Origin: Calonectria ilicicola
Lineage: Eukaryota; Ascomycota; Sordariomycetes; Hypocreales; Nectriaceae
Assembly: GCA_020809705.1 (NCBI GenBank)
Contig: CP085828.1
Location: 6,510,001 to 6,574,000 of the forward strand
DNA length: 64,000 bases
Direction of reading: 5' to 3'
Part shown: piece by piece, positions 23,469 through 34,525 of the stretch
Layout: each line of letters begins with the position of its first letter
Position numbering within the stretch: position 1 is the first letter of the stretch
Position numbers and translations under genes: made by a program
Notes under the pieces: generated by a model
What the model saw: the letters and a program-made list of their open reading frames with translations, nothing else
What the model was told of the DNA's origin: nothing
Database searches by the model: none

Positions 23469-25873
23469 CTAATGAGTTTTTGCCCACTCTCTAAACCAGT
23501 CCAACGCCTCGGGGTTGGCCACGCTTGCATTGGTCTTGACATTCATACCCGAAAGGATCTGCTTGACAGCGACTTCGATTCTAGGTTCCAAAGTTAATAC
23601 TTATCCATGCTAGATTTCTTAAAATTGAATGGACAACTTACTTTTTTCCATTACCAGTCTTGGGTACGCCACCCCCACACTCCTCTACGATGCCAGGAAC
23701 ATGGCGGGGGCTCAATTCAGCCTTGATCTTGGCCTTGATACGGGCCCGCAAGTCATCGTCGAAGGACTTGCCCTCGGTTGTCACTACGAAAAGGCACACC
23801 GTCTCATCCGTGTCCTCGGCGCGTCGTCGCCCGATGCATACCGCCTCCTCGACCTCAGGGGCAAAGAAGCGCGTCAGGACGTTGTAAATCTCGGCAGAGC
23901 CAAACCGAACACCTGAAGGTTTCAAAACACCGTCTGATCGACCGAGCATGACCAAGCCTCCAGTTGAGGCGTCTGGAATCTTGACGAAGTCACCGTGGTG
24001 CCACACCGCTCCCTTGACGCCGCAAATGTCTTCAAATCTCTCAAAGTACGCCGACTTGTATTTGGCCTCGCCGCCCTTGCCGAAAAAGGTGAGTGGCTGA
24101 CAGGGGAACGGTGCTATGCAAACGAGATCGCCCGGTTCGTCGGCAGGCGTGAGTTCGCCCGAGACCGAGTCGACAGCTTTGATGGCCATTCCGAGTCCAG
24201 CGCACTGAATCTCACCTACACGGACTGGTAGGAGAGGGCATGGCGATCCAAATAATGAGATGATGTCGGTTCCACCGGTGATGGAGGCAAGGTTGATTTG
24301 AAGAGGGAATGCTTCATAAACAAATTTAAAGGTTGAAGGGGGCAGCGGTGATGCTGTCGAGTAGATGGCCTCGAGGTGTGAGAGATCAATGCCCGGCTCG
24401 CGAACGGGGTATACGTTGTTCGCTTCGAGGGCAGTGAGATATGTGGCTGAGGTACCAAAGTGAGTGACCTTGTGTTCTGAGAGCAGACGTGGTAGAGAGA
24501 GGTAGCCGTTGGGACGGAAGGGCGAGCCAGAGTAGACAAGGATGGTGGCACCGACTGCAAGGGCACCAACACTCCAGTGCCACATCATCCACGAGACGGT
24601 TGTGAAGTAGAGCATTCGAGAGGAGCTCGTCATGGAGCAGTGAAGGTAATGCTCCTTCTTGTGCTGGATAAGAGTGCCCAGAGCCGTGTGGACGATGGCC
24701 TTTGGCAGACCAGTCGTGCCGCTTGAGTAGAGGACATATAGGGGATGCGAAGGTGGGAGCTGCTCAAACTTGAGAGGCTCATCAGGGGCTGAAGCTAGGA
24801 GGCTGGAATATTCAATGGCATCAATTCCTTGGGCCTTGAGCTCATCGAGGCCAAGGCCACCGGCGCGAATGTTATCAATGACGACAACTGTCTGCAGACC
24901 AGAGCCTTTCAGGGCAGCAGCGATCTCAGTTGTCTTCGCTACACTGGACCACTCCTTGCCATTGTACACGGTACCATTGTCCGCAAATAGAACCTTGGGC
25001 GCAATCTGACTAAGACGGTCCAACACGGCACTCACACCATTGTCGGGGCTGATGCCGGTCCAAACGGCGCCAATGGCAGCAGCGGCAAGCATGGCAACGA
25101 GGGCCTCGACATGGTTCGATACATAGCCGGCGACAACATCGTTTTGCTTGACGCCGGAAGCGCGAAGGGCGTTGGAGCAGCGGCGGACAGCTTCACGGAG
25201 GTCGGCCCAGGAGGTGGTGACAGTGGAGCCGGGCAGTTCGGTCAAGGTGATGACGGCCGGGGCAGATGGGTCCGGAGCCGGGGAGGTGGCGGGGAAGAGT
25301 AGGTTTTCGGCAAAGTTGAGGCGGGCAGACGCAAAGAAGTCTGGGCGGGGGTACATGGGAGCGTTGGGGGGGATCACCTATTGTTGGGAATGTAAGCTTT
25401 GACGCACGTATTTTTCGGTCATTTGGCCCATTCACGTCGCATGGCGGCGAAGGTAGGTAGGTAGGTTGCCATTGGGACTTGTCGCGGCTTGTGGCGGCGG
25501 AAATTCCCAGCTTGTCTCTCCCCTTGGATACCATTCACATGCGAGCTACTGCTTCACCACGGCGCAAAGCAGCGAGAGTGACAACGACGGCGCCGGCAAT
25601 TCAATTGCACGCGCAGAGGCAAGGTGTGGTATTTTCGTATCGTACCTGGTCAAAGGGCTTGGAGGACGTTATCCCCACAAAGTGCCACACCTCCTCCCAA
25701 AAGAGCGCAACATGCTCAATGGACCACTTGTAGAGCGCAGGGTATCCGTCGAGCTGGAGGCCGTACTTTTTATTGACATGCTGGAGGAAGCGCCACATGG
25801 GCGTCGAGGTCGGGTTCGGGTGGTTCCAGAGGACGTCCGACTGGGACTTTTTCTCACTTGAGGGGACTGCCAT
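23469..25873 (-). CDS. Acetoacetyl-CoA synthetase
   Basis: Three exons encode 691 residues: 25873-25646, 25377-23642 and 23580-23469, with introns of 268 and 61 nt. The start is the first in-frame ATG, in a strong context (GCAGCCATGG). The enzyme activates acetoacetate with ATP and CoA to acetoacetyl-CoA in the cytosol, recovering ketone-body or leucine-derived carbon for sterol and fatty-acid synthesis. Visible ANL-superfamily signatures are the N-terminal WRFLQHVNKKYGLQLDGYPA block, ARLNFAENLL, the phosphate-loop motif YSSGTTGLPKAIVH, ITGGTDIISLFG, LGRSDGVLKPSGVRFGSAEI, and the C-terminal PKTGNGKK-IEVAVKQIL, where the catalytic lysine of the A10 motif lies. The second intron splits a lysine codon within this motif. 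The tryptophan pair in SWMMWHWSVGAL and the overall length separate it from acetyl-CoA synthetases. The call is confident. Confidence 0.93.
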
Positions 25874-26599
25874 GGCTGCGAACGACGGAGCTGGGGTTTG
25901 CAAGGAAGAGAAGCACAAACGAGGCGGAGGCACAGAGAGGGAAGGGAAGGGGAAAAGAGGGCGCGCGCTCCGTGCCGTCTGGACCAGGAGGAGTGGTATT
26001 GTTGGGGCCAAGGAGCGACGATATCGGAACGTCGGTTCGGAATCAAACCGAGGTTGCGGAGCAAAGATGGCGATGGTTGATGGTTTAGCAGAAGGCGAGA
26101 GAGCAAGCAGCAGAGCAGATTTGAGAGAATGGCGAGATGATAAGGGGCAAGCGCTACTGTTGGGCCAGGAGAGGCGACGTCGAGTCTAATCGACTTGCAC
26201 TGCTACGGCGCCCAATCCGTAATCTCTGGTTTGCGATTCCGCCGCGGCTGTGCCTTGATGCGGAATCGAGTGAGTATAATCAATGGCTGCGCTTGCCGTC
26301 GAAAGCCGCCCCCTCCCGGCTCTTGCGACCCCGTCGCCGCTCCCCGAGTGGGAGGTGTGCGTGCGGGATGGGTGGGGGAGGCTGACAACATTTTGTGGCT
26401 GAAAATCCCAATGTGCTCTGCACGAGCCACACAACGCGTGGTAACCTACACGGATTTATTTATTTATCACTCCAATCGACTTGTATTTTGTCACTAAGAT
26501 GGCCGGTAAATTCCTCGGAACCTCGAGAATATGTCTTGTCCTTGTCCGATACGAAATAAAAGAAACCATGTCATCAGACCAAAAGCCCCCACAACCCCA
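25874..26599. other. Spacer between acetoacetyl-CoA synthetase and orphan gene
   Basis: About 0.7 kb holds the promoter and leader of the synthetase gene and the 3' flank of the orphan gene that ends at 26600. The two genes are in tandem on the minus strand. An open frame continues upstream of the synthetase ATG on the minus strand, but it begins at a non-ATG codon and has no family character, so I did not extend the protein. Confidence 0.6.
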
Positions 26600-28051
26600 T
26601 CAGTAGTGGCCCAAACCCGTCCACATAGTCAGCGCAAAGAAGCTCATTGACAGCTGCAACTGCGGAAAGGTGTCGTTGAACACAGTGCACAGCGCATCTT
26701 CTCTCCAATCCAGCTCGTATTCGAAACTATCCATCTTTTCTCGGATACCAAGCGACTTGAGAAAGGGATTAGTATTGCCAAACATTTCCAACTGTTGGTG
26801 GAGGGATGCGACAACATAGTCCACATCCACCGCAAAGGTGGCATCGGGGTTGTGGACGCTGTCCCAGACCGTGTCGAGATATTTAGGTATCGCAACCCTA
26901 GGTTTGGTGCTCTTCATCTTGCTCAAGCTGCTACCGTCTCCGTCTCTGTCTTGAGAAATCATGAACCTATCCCCCTCGACCGGGCGGAGGGTGAGCTCGG
27001 AAGGGAGGTTTGTTCTCCATGCCTTTTGGAAGTGCGTGATAACATCGAGGTACTGGCCTGCCAGCTCATCTGGATCCCTAGGTTTCTTCTCCGGCGCCGC
27101 TTCTGGGATAATAGCGTCGATGTCTGGGAATTTCTGGCGGATTGTCTCGTCGAGGTCTTGTACGACGCCCTTTCGCCTTCTCATATATTCCCCCTCTAGC
27201 TTCGTCATATCCTGCCTCATCTGCTCTTTGGCATCCTCCAGACTCTTCCTCTCGCATTCTTCCTTTTTGCGCAACTCTTCGCTTATGGCAGCAAGCCTTC
27301 TAAGCTGGCTTCGCATGCTCGGTGCATGCCTCGAGAATGTCTGCCATGCGCACTGAACGAGGAAGTTAGCCCACTTCCTATCCATTAGCCTAACCGCATC
27401 GCCGCCCGGTCCAGCAGGATCAGCAACAAGAATTGCGATGACAGGACGCGGATCTAGCTCCTGGGTGTTGGCGTCGAAGTTTGCTGTGAGATTCTTCACA
27501 ATCGGCCCAAAAGCTGGCCAATAGTGTAATATAGCTGCTTGTTGACCTGATGATAGCCTGTGATATGCTCGGACAACCGCCCTAGGAAATTCCCATGCAG
27601 ACAGGACCGGGATCGGGGTAGGCTCAGAAGGGCTGGAGTTCTCATCAAGACCCCTCTTTTTCACATTATGCCCAAATGGCTCCCCAGTCATGTCGAATTT
27701 AGTCCCTTCTAGGACTCCATGAAGATATGGTGGCTGTAGGGGACTTGTTGGTGGCCGGTATGAATGACCGCCGGGTATTTTTAAGTATGGCTCGTGTGCT
27801 GGAAACATTTCATCTTTCATGCCTGGTCTGATCCTGGGATCCATGGCAAACTCGGCCAAGGGTGGCGGGGGCGGTTCGCCATCCGCACATTGGCCCCTCG
27901 TAACACAGTCACAATCTATATAATCACCGGTTAGAACAGGACCTCCTTGGGCTGCTCCTTTTTGGCCTATCACCATGGAATGGTCGGGCCACTGATAATA
28001 CCAGCAACCGTCTGGTTGTTGCATTTGAGGCGTTGAAGGCCAGGCACCCAT
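26600..28051 (-). CDS. Hypothetical protein with central coiled coil (483 aa)
   Basis: This is a single-exon frame with an ATG at 28051 and no recognised family. Residues 1-60 are rich in aromatic residues and Cys (GCWYYQWPDHS, then YIDCDCVTRGQC). Residues 60-150 are Pro-rich with a PPPPP run. Residues 150-250 look globular and mostly helical (FPRAVVRAYHRLSSGQQAAI, then LMDRKWANFLVQCAWQTF). Residues about 255-310 are a highly charged coiled coil (SEELRKKEECERKSLEDAKE). The C-terminal 120 residues look compact, with IPKYLDTVWDSV and ending in a hydrophobic run (LSMSFFALTMWTGLGHY). There is no signal peptide or clear membrane helix. Composition and frame length support a real gene. It may be lineage-restricted. 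Confidence 0.75.
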   Translation of the reverse strand: MGAWPSTPQMQQPDGCWYYQWPDHSMVIGQKGAAQGGPVLTGDYIDCDCVTRGQCADGEPPPPPLAEFAMDPRIRPGMKDEMFPAHEPYLKIPGGHSYRPPTSPLQPPYLHGVLEGTKFDMTGEPFGHNVKKRGLDENSSPSEPTPIPVLSAWEFPRAVVRAYHRLSSGQQAAILHYWPAFGPIVKNLTANFDANTQELDPRPVIAILVADPAGPGGDAVRLMDRKWANFLVQCAWQTFSRHAPSMRSQLRRLAAISEELRKKEECERKSLEDAKEQMRQDMTKLEGEYMRRRKGVVQDLDETIRQKFPDIDAIIPEAAPEKKPRDPDELAGQYLDVITHFQKAWRTNLPSELTLRPVEGDRFMISQDRDGDGSSLSKMKSTKPRVAIPKYLDTVWDSVHNPDATFAVDVDYVVASLHQQLEMFGNTNPFLKSLGIREKMDSFEYELDWREDALCTVFNDTFPQLQLSMSFFALTMWTGLGHY

Positions 28052-28850
28052 GGTTGCGGGTTGCGGGTTGAGATGCGATGTTGAGTTGACATTGGCGAAG
28101 TTTTCATAATATCAGCATTTATTTCTTTATATACTGGCTGCTTAAATGCCGGTCACACAAGTTATTGGCAAACATTTTTGAGCGCATTGAAGTAGCAGAC
28201 CATGGGCATAACCATGGGCATAGGAAACTATGATGAAATGTGCCATCTGAAAGAAAACAGGATGCGCCATGTGCTGGTTGCACAAAATTACTAAATTTGA
28301 CAAACAATGGGAAGGATTACACATTAAAGACCTCGAAGCAGAATATACTTGCTTCAAAGCTTGGTCAAGTTTCTTAATTGGATAGACGTGACTCAAAAAT
28401 ACTGTAAGCCAAGGTTTTTTTGATGCTTACTTACAAAAGGGGTTGGGTAGTTAGCGACTATGGAATCCGGCCCATTTCCGGGAAATGAACATGTTTGGGA
28501 CGCCATCCCAATAGGGCCACCCAGACAGGCGAGGAAAAAAAAGTGCCCAGAGGGGCCAGAGAACGGGCGGGGTGGCGAACTTGGCATCAAATAAGAAATT
28601 TATGGACTCGGCCGGACATTGCAAGCTGCAGCTGGAGATTTGTTCGGTCCTCGGCCTTGTGAGAGGGCCTTGCGAGGAAGAAGAGGATCCTCCCCATGAG
28701 GACTGTTAATTTCGCGAGATTGGGGGACCCAGTTGTCGCATGGCTTTCGCTCCGGGCTGTTGGATCTTCCCGAGCTCGCCGGCTGTGCCGCACGCTCTTG
28801 AGACGGGAGCAGCAGAGAGTAGCAGTAGGGGGCTACGTCAGTGGGCTTTC

Positions 28851-28877
28851 TTTTTTTTTTTTTTTTTTTTTTTTTTT
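28851..28877. repeat. T27 homopolymer tract
   Basis: Twenty-seven consecutive T residues on the plus strand, preceded by TTTC. It lies in non-coding DNA between the orphan gene and the LCB2 leader. Such tracts are nucleosome-poor, but no promoter role is shown here. Confidence 0.9.
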
Positions 28878-31800
28878 CTGCGCGTTGTCGCTGTCTCATG
28901 GAAAGAGAGGCGAGAGCCTAGCTGAAAGCCTGAGGAGCGAAGGTCAGTCGATCGCAAGGGTTCGTTGTCAAGGAGATCGGAGGTCGGGGGGTGTCGTGGG
29001 CCGGACGCGCGCGATGGGAGTCCGGGTCCGAGTGGCACGATTAGGTCGGAGAGTGATTGAGTTTTCCTTTTTTTACTTTCTCGGCCATCATGTCATGCCC
29101 GAGTGATTTACGATACAAGGCTGGCGTTTCTGCGGAGCATCACGAAAAAAAGCTACGATAATGTTTCAACAGGGTTGGGAGAGTTTGCGTATTCACAAAC
29201 CGGCACCTGCATTAGTCCCTCAAAAGCTTGACAAAACTTTGAAGCAGCCCTTCCAGCGGTGAAGAGATCCATACAGCTGCATGTCTTGCGTTTACAGATG
29301 GGGAGGGGGAGATACAGCGGCGCTTGTATGCGAGTTGGGCGGCCAGATGCTACTTGTTGGGGAAGGGCATTGCCCAACCACATTGGGCCATCTTGCAGGT
29401 CACCGGGGGGCTATAGTCTGTGTTTTAGTTGTCACTGGAGCATACAGCCCGGTCCTATCTAGATTGGGTCCTCTGATGATCCGCCCAGGCTCGGTTGGGT
29501 TGTCACTGTACATCCCTCGCAGTCCCAGAGTCCACGACCACGGCACAGCAGCAGCGGTACAAGCACAGCAGCAGCACAGGGCATGTACGCGGCCAAATGC
29601 AAACAAGCGCCCGCGGTCGATTCCTCGCATCCGCGGGCAAGGGAGCGTGGATCATCCGAGCAGGGAACGATGGGGGAGGGAGCATGATGTGTAATTTTTG
29701 GGAAGCACAACATGATGTGATGTGAGGTTCGAGATTACAATGCAAGGTGCGAGGTGCGAGGTGAGAAGTGAGAGAGGCAGGCAGCAGCTGGCAAGGGAAG
29801 ACGCAACAGTTGCCATTGTTGTCGTCGTAGTTGTGTCGTTGTGTTGTAGTACAGGTCAAATAACGTACATAAGCCCGGCACCAGCAAAAGCCGGAGCTAA
29901 ATGAAACCAGACCAGCAAGTCGACGGGCCCGAATTGCCAAGCACAGAAGGAAGCCGTTCGTGGGCCCCCGGTCAAGCTCTAGCCCATGATGTTATGTTGG
30001 GTTTCATTGCCAGTCAGCTGCTGACGGAAGCTGTGGGAAAAGGTGTGTGAGCAGCTACGTCAGTTCAACTCAACCTCCGGCAAAGCTGAGGTGCGAGAGC
30101 GACGTATGCGGTGGCTCGCACTCGCGTACATACGGAAACTCGTGTGAGCCGGCTGCCTTAGTGCGAGGAACGAAAAAAAAAAACTCTTTGGCGAAAAAAC
30201 GAAATGGAAGCATGGCGCACCTCGTTTGCATACTCCGAGGGATCCCATTCGCGGACCTCACCGCCTTGGCCGGACAGCTCGGGAGGCAAGGGGCAGCCCG
30301 CCAGCTTACTGTAGTGTTCTGGCCCATGTGGGCTTAGCGGCCCCAGAGAGAGCGAAAAATGACGGTCGAAGCATTTGGCTCTGTGCCTTGAAGCCCAGGG
30401 CGGCGCACCTGATTGGGCCCGTGGGCGCGGATGACGCTGGGCTGCACAGACGCTTTAAGGCTCTTGGGGGGGAGATTTCTTGTGTGTTATTCCTTCAAGG
30501 GCCCGTCGCCAAGACCATTGGGCCTGGATGGCCTTGCTGGGTTGCTGACTCTGTCACGGCAGGGCGAATTGGCATAATGCGATAGTCGCACGGGTTGAGA
30601 GATTGGAAAACGACAATCAATCAAGCGGCTGCATATCCATCGCCTCACGTTTTTTTTTTTTTGTTGGCGGCCCGGGTGCCCTGTCAGGAGCAGGAGGAGC
30701 AGGATGGGTTATTTTGTGACAGCTGGCGACGGAGACGAAGACGAAACGAAGCGAACAACGACCCTTGGAATGGAATCCCTTGCCCCGGGCCCTGTCTGCA
30801 AAAAGTGGATGTGCAAAGAAAGAAGACTAGCTAGTTTGCAGTGTGTTGCTTGCTTGCTGCTGCTGTGTATGTACTGTACATGTACCGCGCGCGCAACTTG
30901 AGCGGAAGTGTGTTTATCGTGTTGCATCGTGGTACTTCCTTGTTTGGTCGACGAGGAGAGGCTGAAGCAGCTCGTCCTCCGTCCATCTCCGTGCCTCCGC
31001 CGTCCCCGCCGACTCCCGCCCACCCCGTCTGGTCTGGTCTGCTGCCGGCTGTAATGCAATGGCAGCTCGCTTGACAAGAGATGGAGGGGCGTGCGTTGCT
31101 GCGCTGGGGATTCTTGGGTTACCAGAATTTCTGGTTTGTCCCTGCTGTCCCCGTTGCCCTCGTGGGTTTGCTTTGGGCCTCTTGCAGCTTTAAATCCAAC
31201 CTGCTCCCACCTCCTCCCCACACCCTGGCTTGCCTCGTGGTGTCTCTTCTCTTTTCCTCCTCCTCTTCAGGACCACGTCCCATCTCCGTCACAGTCGCCA
31301 AAGCTTTCACTGCTCTGGCAATTGAGAGGGGGGATTGGCTCTGCGAAATTATCGGCCGAGACATCTGGCGTCTCACACGTCACGACTGCAACCTCCCCCG
31401 CCGTTCAGTTCAGGCCTTTGTTGGTCTCGAACAAGCTGCCAGCTCCCGCTTCTTGTGAAACCTCTTCGAGGGAACAAACCAACCAACCAACGAACACCGA
31501 GTCCAAGAACGCAAGAACACCTCGCCGGTTGATTGGCGTGCGTATAAGATATAAGCCCGAAAGCCCTGTCTCGTGGCTGGAATTCGACGCCACTGTCACC
31601 ATTACAGACCAACCGACAACACGCGTATTACCGGAATTGATTTTGAGTGCTTGGATCGCTAGTGTTGGGCAGCTCGCTTGGTAAGCGCAACAATTCATTG
31701 CCCTTCTCTTTTTTTTGTTCCTCATTTCATGCCTTCAATCTACCTGATTCGTCCGGTCCAATTGGCCGGCCGCGTGCAAGGTGCACGTTCATCCGCACAC

Positions 31801-32338
31801 TACACGCTGGCCCTTTCAGTGAGGCCCCTCGTCTCTCCTACGCGGCCGAGGCGACCTGAGGGCTCCTACAGCGCGCGCTGCGTGTGGGTGATCTCGGGGC
31901 CACCATTTACCCTCCGGCCCGCTTGCAAGGTTTACAAGGAGGTAGAGGGTTCCCACTGCCAATTTGCAACGGGCGGATCGTCACCATCCCCAATTTTCAC
32001 CCCTGTCATCCACTTCCGGCCCTCTGTCGCTGTGGAGGCCTAGCACTGCGCTGCCCGGGACGTACGCCACCTCCTGCGCCTCCCAGGCATTCGCAACCTA
32101 GACTCCTAAGCCAAACTCTGCTCCTTGATAATTTCATCCGCTCCATCCTTCAGCAGTCTTCATTTGCCTTCCCATCTCCAACTGGCCTCCTAATAATTAC
32201 CTCACCTCTTGAATTTATTTTCCTGAGTTCGAATTGATCTGCATTGCACGGCCTCCGAGACGCGTTGCTCTGTCGTTCTATTCATTCTCGTTCCTTACCT
32301 CCCCCCCCCTTTGGCCATCATCAGCACACCCCCTTGGG

Positions 32339-32383
32339 ATGATGCATCGTCGTCATCCACACGCTTCCGAACTCATCCACTAG
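32339..32383 (+). promoter_or_regulatory. Candidate upstream open reading frame before LCB2
   Basis: Two adjacent ATG codons open a 14-codon frame (MMHRRHPHASELIH) that ends in TAG 141 nt before the LCB2 start codon. If this part is in the mature leader it could lower translation of the main frame. Whether the transcript includes it, or removes it in a leader intron, cannot be told from the sequence. Confidence 0.35.
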
Positions 32384-32524
32384 TAACTTTGCACCGCGCT
32401 GACACTCAAGTCTCGGGTACTCATAGATCGCATCTTGGATTAGCACAACAGCTTGCCATTGTCGATTTGTTCCGCTCGCGTTCGCGCCTCGCAACAACCA
32501 ATCTCCCAAACTACCTCAGGAGAC

Positions 32525-34525
32525 ATGCCCCGTCTGCCAAATCTATTCTCGACTTCTTCCTCCATGTCTCAACCTGTCAAACCAGGGGAGAGACGGCCTT
32601 CATCGTCTAAAGGCAATCGCCTCAGCCAGCTCTTTTCCGGGAGCCCCAAGTCCAAAGAGACTGGTACCCAGCAGGCTCTTCTCGCCATGCAGCAACACCA
32701 GGCCAGCGGCACTGCCGCCAGCCTCTCACCATCCTCCCTTCCCACCATCTCACTCTCTTCCGCCAGCCCCGGAGATCTGAACAGCGTCGATGCGTCAACC
32801 ACCACCCTCTTCCAGCCTCAGTCACCTGAGGAGGTTGAGCGCCAGAGGCGCGCTGACAGCCAGTTTGGTCCTCTCAACCACCCGAGCCACCGATACACCA
32901 GCATGTCGCACGGCGAGCCCCTCGAGGCCCCTGTTGAAGACGAGCCCCCCTACTATTACATCCTCACCACCTACATCAGCTACCTCATTCTCATCATCCT
33001 CGGCCACATTCGCGACTTTTTCGGAAAGCGTTTCGGTAACCCCAAGCACTACCGCACCCTCAAGGCTCACAACGGCTATGCTGCTCTCAACAACGATTTC
33101 GACAACTTTTACGTCCGTCGCCTCAAGATGAGACTCGATGATTGCTTTGCTCGCCCCACTACTGGTGTTCCTGGCCGATTCATTACTCTCATTGACCGAA
33201 AGTCCGACGATTTCAACCGCACCTACCAGTACACTGGTACTTACACCGAGACCCTCAACATGAGCTCTTACAACTACCTTGGTTTCGCTCAGTCTGACGG
33301 CCCCTGCGCTGATGCGGTTGAGGAATGTGTCAAGCAGTACGGTGTCAGCATTTGCAGCCCCCGAGGTGCTTCGGGTACTTCTGATCTGGCTTTGGAAGTG
33401 GAGCGCGAGGTTGCTGAGTTTGTTGGCAAGCCTGCTGCTATGGTCTTCTCTATGGGTTACGTCACCAACGCTAGCTCGTTCCCCGCGCTTGTTGGCAAGG
33501 GATGCCTTATCATTTCCGATGAGCTCAACCACGCCTCGATCCGTATTGGTGCCCGTCTCTCCGGTGCTGTTATCCAGTCTTTCAAGCACAATGACATGCT
33601 TGAGCTCGAGCGTGTTCTCCGTGAGGCCATCTCACAAGGCCAGCCCCGAACTCACCGCCCCTGGAAGAAGATTCTCGTCGTTGTTGAAGGTCTCTACTCT
33701 ATGGAGGGTACCATGTGCGATCTGCCCGGAATTCTCGCTCTTAAGGACAAGTATAAGTTCTACCTCTTTATCGATGAGGCGCACTCTGTCGGTGCTCTCG
33801 GACCTCGCGGACGTGGCGTGTGCGACTACTTCGGCATTGATCCTTCAGAAGTGGATATCCTGATGGGAACCTTAACTAAGTCATTTGGCGCCAACGGCGG
33901 CTACATCGCAGCTGATAAGCACATCATCGACAAGCTCAAGAGCACCAACGCTTGCACCCAATATGGCGAGTCCCCAACCCCTTCAGTCCTTATGCAGATT
34001 CTGGCCTCCCTGAAGCTCATCACGGGTGAGCTCTGCCCCGGTCAAGGTGAGGAGCGTCTCCAGCGTATTGCCTTTAACTCGCGCTACCTCCGCTTGGGAC
34101 TTAAGCGTCTCGGCCTTATTGTCTCTGGTCACGATGATTCACCCATTATCCCTGTTGCTCTTTACCACCCTGCCAAGCTCCCAGCATTCAGCCACGAAAT
34201 GCTCAAGCGCAAGATTTCCGTTGTCGTCGTTGGCTACCCCGCCACTCCCCTCATCCAATCTCGCGCTCGTTTCTGTGTTTCTGCGGCACACAACAAGGAG
34301 GATCTGGACCGTCTTCTGGCTGCTTGCGACGAGGTTGGTGACATCCTGCAGATCAAGTACTCGACCGGTGTGGCTGGTGGACAGGAGCCCCTGCCCGAAG
34401 GTATCTCCCACAAGGACGAGAAGGAGTGGCGCAAGGAGAACGGCATTCCCATGAAGGCTCCCCGGTGGCGCCTTGATGATGTGATCCGCAATGGTGTCAA
34501 TGACGCCAAGCTTCCTCTTCGATAA
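32525..34525 (+). CDS. lcb2: Serine palmitoyltransferase catalytic subunit 2 (Lcb2)
   Basis: This single-exon gene encodes 666 residues from the ATG at 32525; the open frame upstream has no ATG. A second ATG at residue 14 is possible. Lcb2 with Lcb1 condenses serine and palmitoyl-CoA to 3-ketodihydrosphingosine, the first step of sphingolipid synthesis, in the ER membrane. Residues 1-140 are Ser/Pro-rich and probably disordered. A membrane helix follows at about 144-160 (ILTTYISYLILIILG). The alpha-oxoamine synthase domain spans about 240-610, with SSYNYLGFAQ, DELNHASIRIGARLSGA (His336), DEAHSVGALGPRGRGVCDYF (417 on) and the PLP lysine Lys452 in MGTLTKSFGANGGYIA. The usual family motif has Phe before TKSFG; here it is Leu. 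Codon use is strongly biased towards C-ending codons, which gives long antisense and out-of-frame shadow frames and suggests high expression. The assignment is firm. Confidence 0.96.
   Translation: MPRLPNLFSTSSSMSQPVKPGERRPSSSKGNRLSQLFSGSPKSKETGTQQALLAMQQHQASGTAASLSPSSLPTISLSSASPGDLNSVDASTTTLFQPQSPEEVERQRRADSQFGPLNHPSHRYTSMSHGEPLEAPVEDEPPYYYILTTYISYLILIILGHIRDFFGKRFGNPKHYRTLKAHNGYAALNNDFDNFYVRRLKMRLDDCFARPTTGVPGRFITLIDRKSDDFNRTYQYTGTYTETLNMSSYNYLGFAQSDGPCADAVEECVKQYGVSICSPRGASGTSDLALEVEREVAEFVGKPAAMVFSMGYVTNASSFPALVGKGCLIISDELNHASIRIGARLSGAVIQSFKHNDMLELERVLREAISQGQPRTHRPWKKILVVVEGLYSMEGTMCDLPGILALKDKYKFYLFIDEAHSVGALGPRGRGVCDYFGIDPSEVDILMGTLTKSFGANGGYIAADKHIIDKLKSTNACTQYGESPTPSVLMQILASLKLITGELCPGQGEERLQRIAFNSRYLRLGLKRLGLIVSGHDDSPIIPVALYHPAKLPAFSHEMLKRKISVVVVGYPATPLIQSRARFCVSAAHNKEDLDRLLAACDEVGDILQIKYSTGVAGGQEPLPEGISHKDEKEWRKENGIPMKAPRWRLDDVIRNGVNDAKLPLR

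Larger units (their letters stand above)
28052..32524. other. Gene-free spacer and LCB2 leader (4.5 kb)
   Basis: Nothing with coding character was found. A 27-nt T tract lies at 28851-28877, an A-rich run near 30172-30183 and a T-rich run near 30649-30662. Pyrimidine-rich sequence from about 31200 to 32520 is typical of the leader of a well-expressed fungal gene and should contain the promoter and 5' UTR of the serine palmitoyltransferase gene. A 14-codon upstream frame at 32339-32383 is listed separately. Confidence 0.55.

Noticed and set aside
25874..26011. N-terminal extension of acetoacetyl-CoA synthetase that might target mitochondria
   Set aside because: The frame has no ATG upstream of 25873, and the ATG used has a strong context and matches the family start.
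32822..33863. Long antisense (255 codons) and out-of-frame (194 codons) frames inside LCB2
   Set aside because: They arise from the strong C-ending codon bias of LCB2 and show no domain or start of their own.
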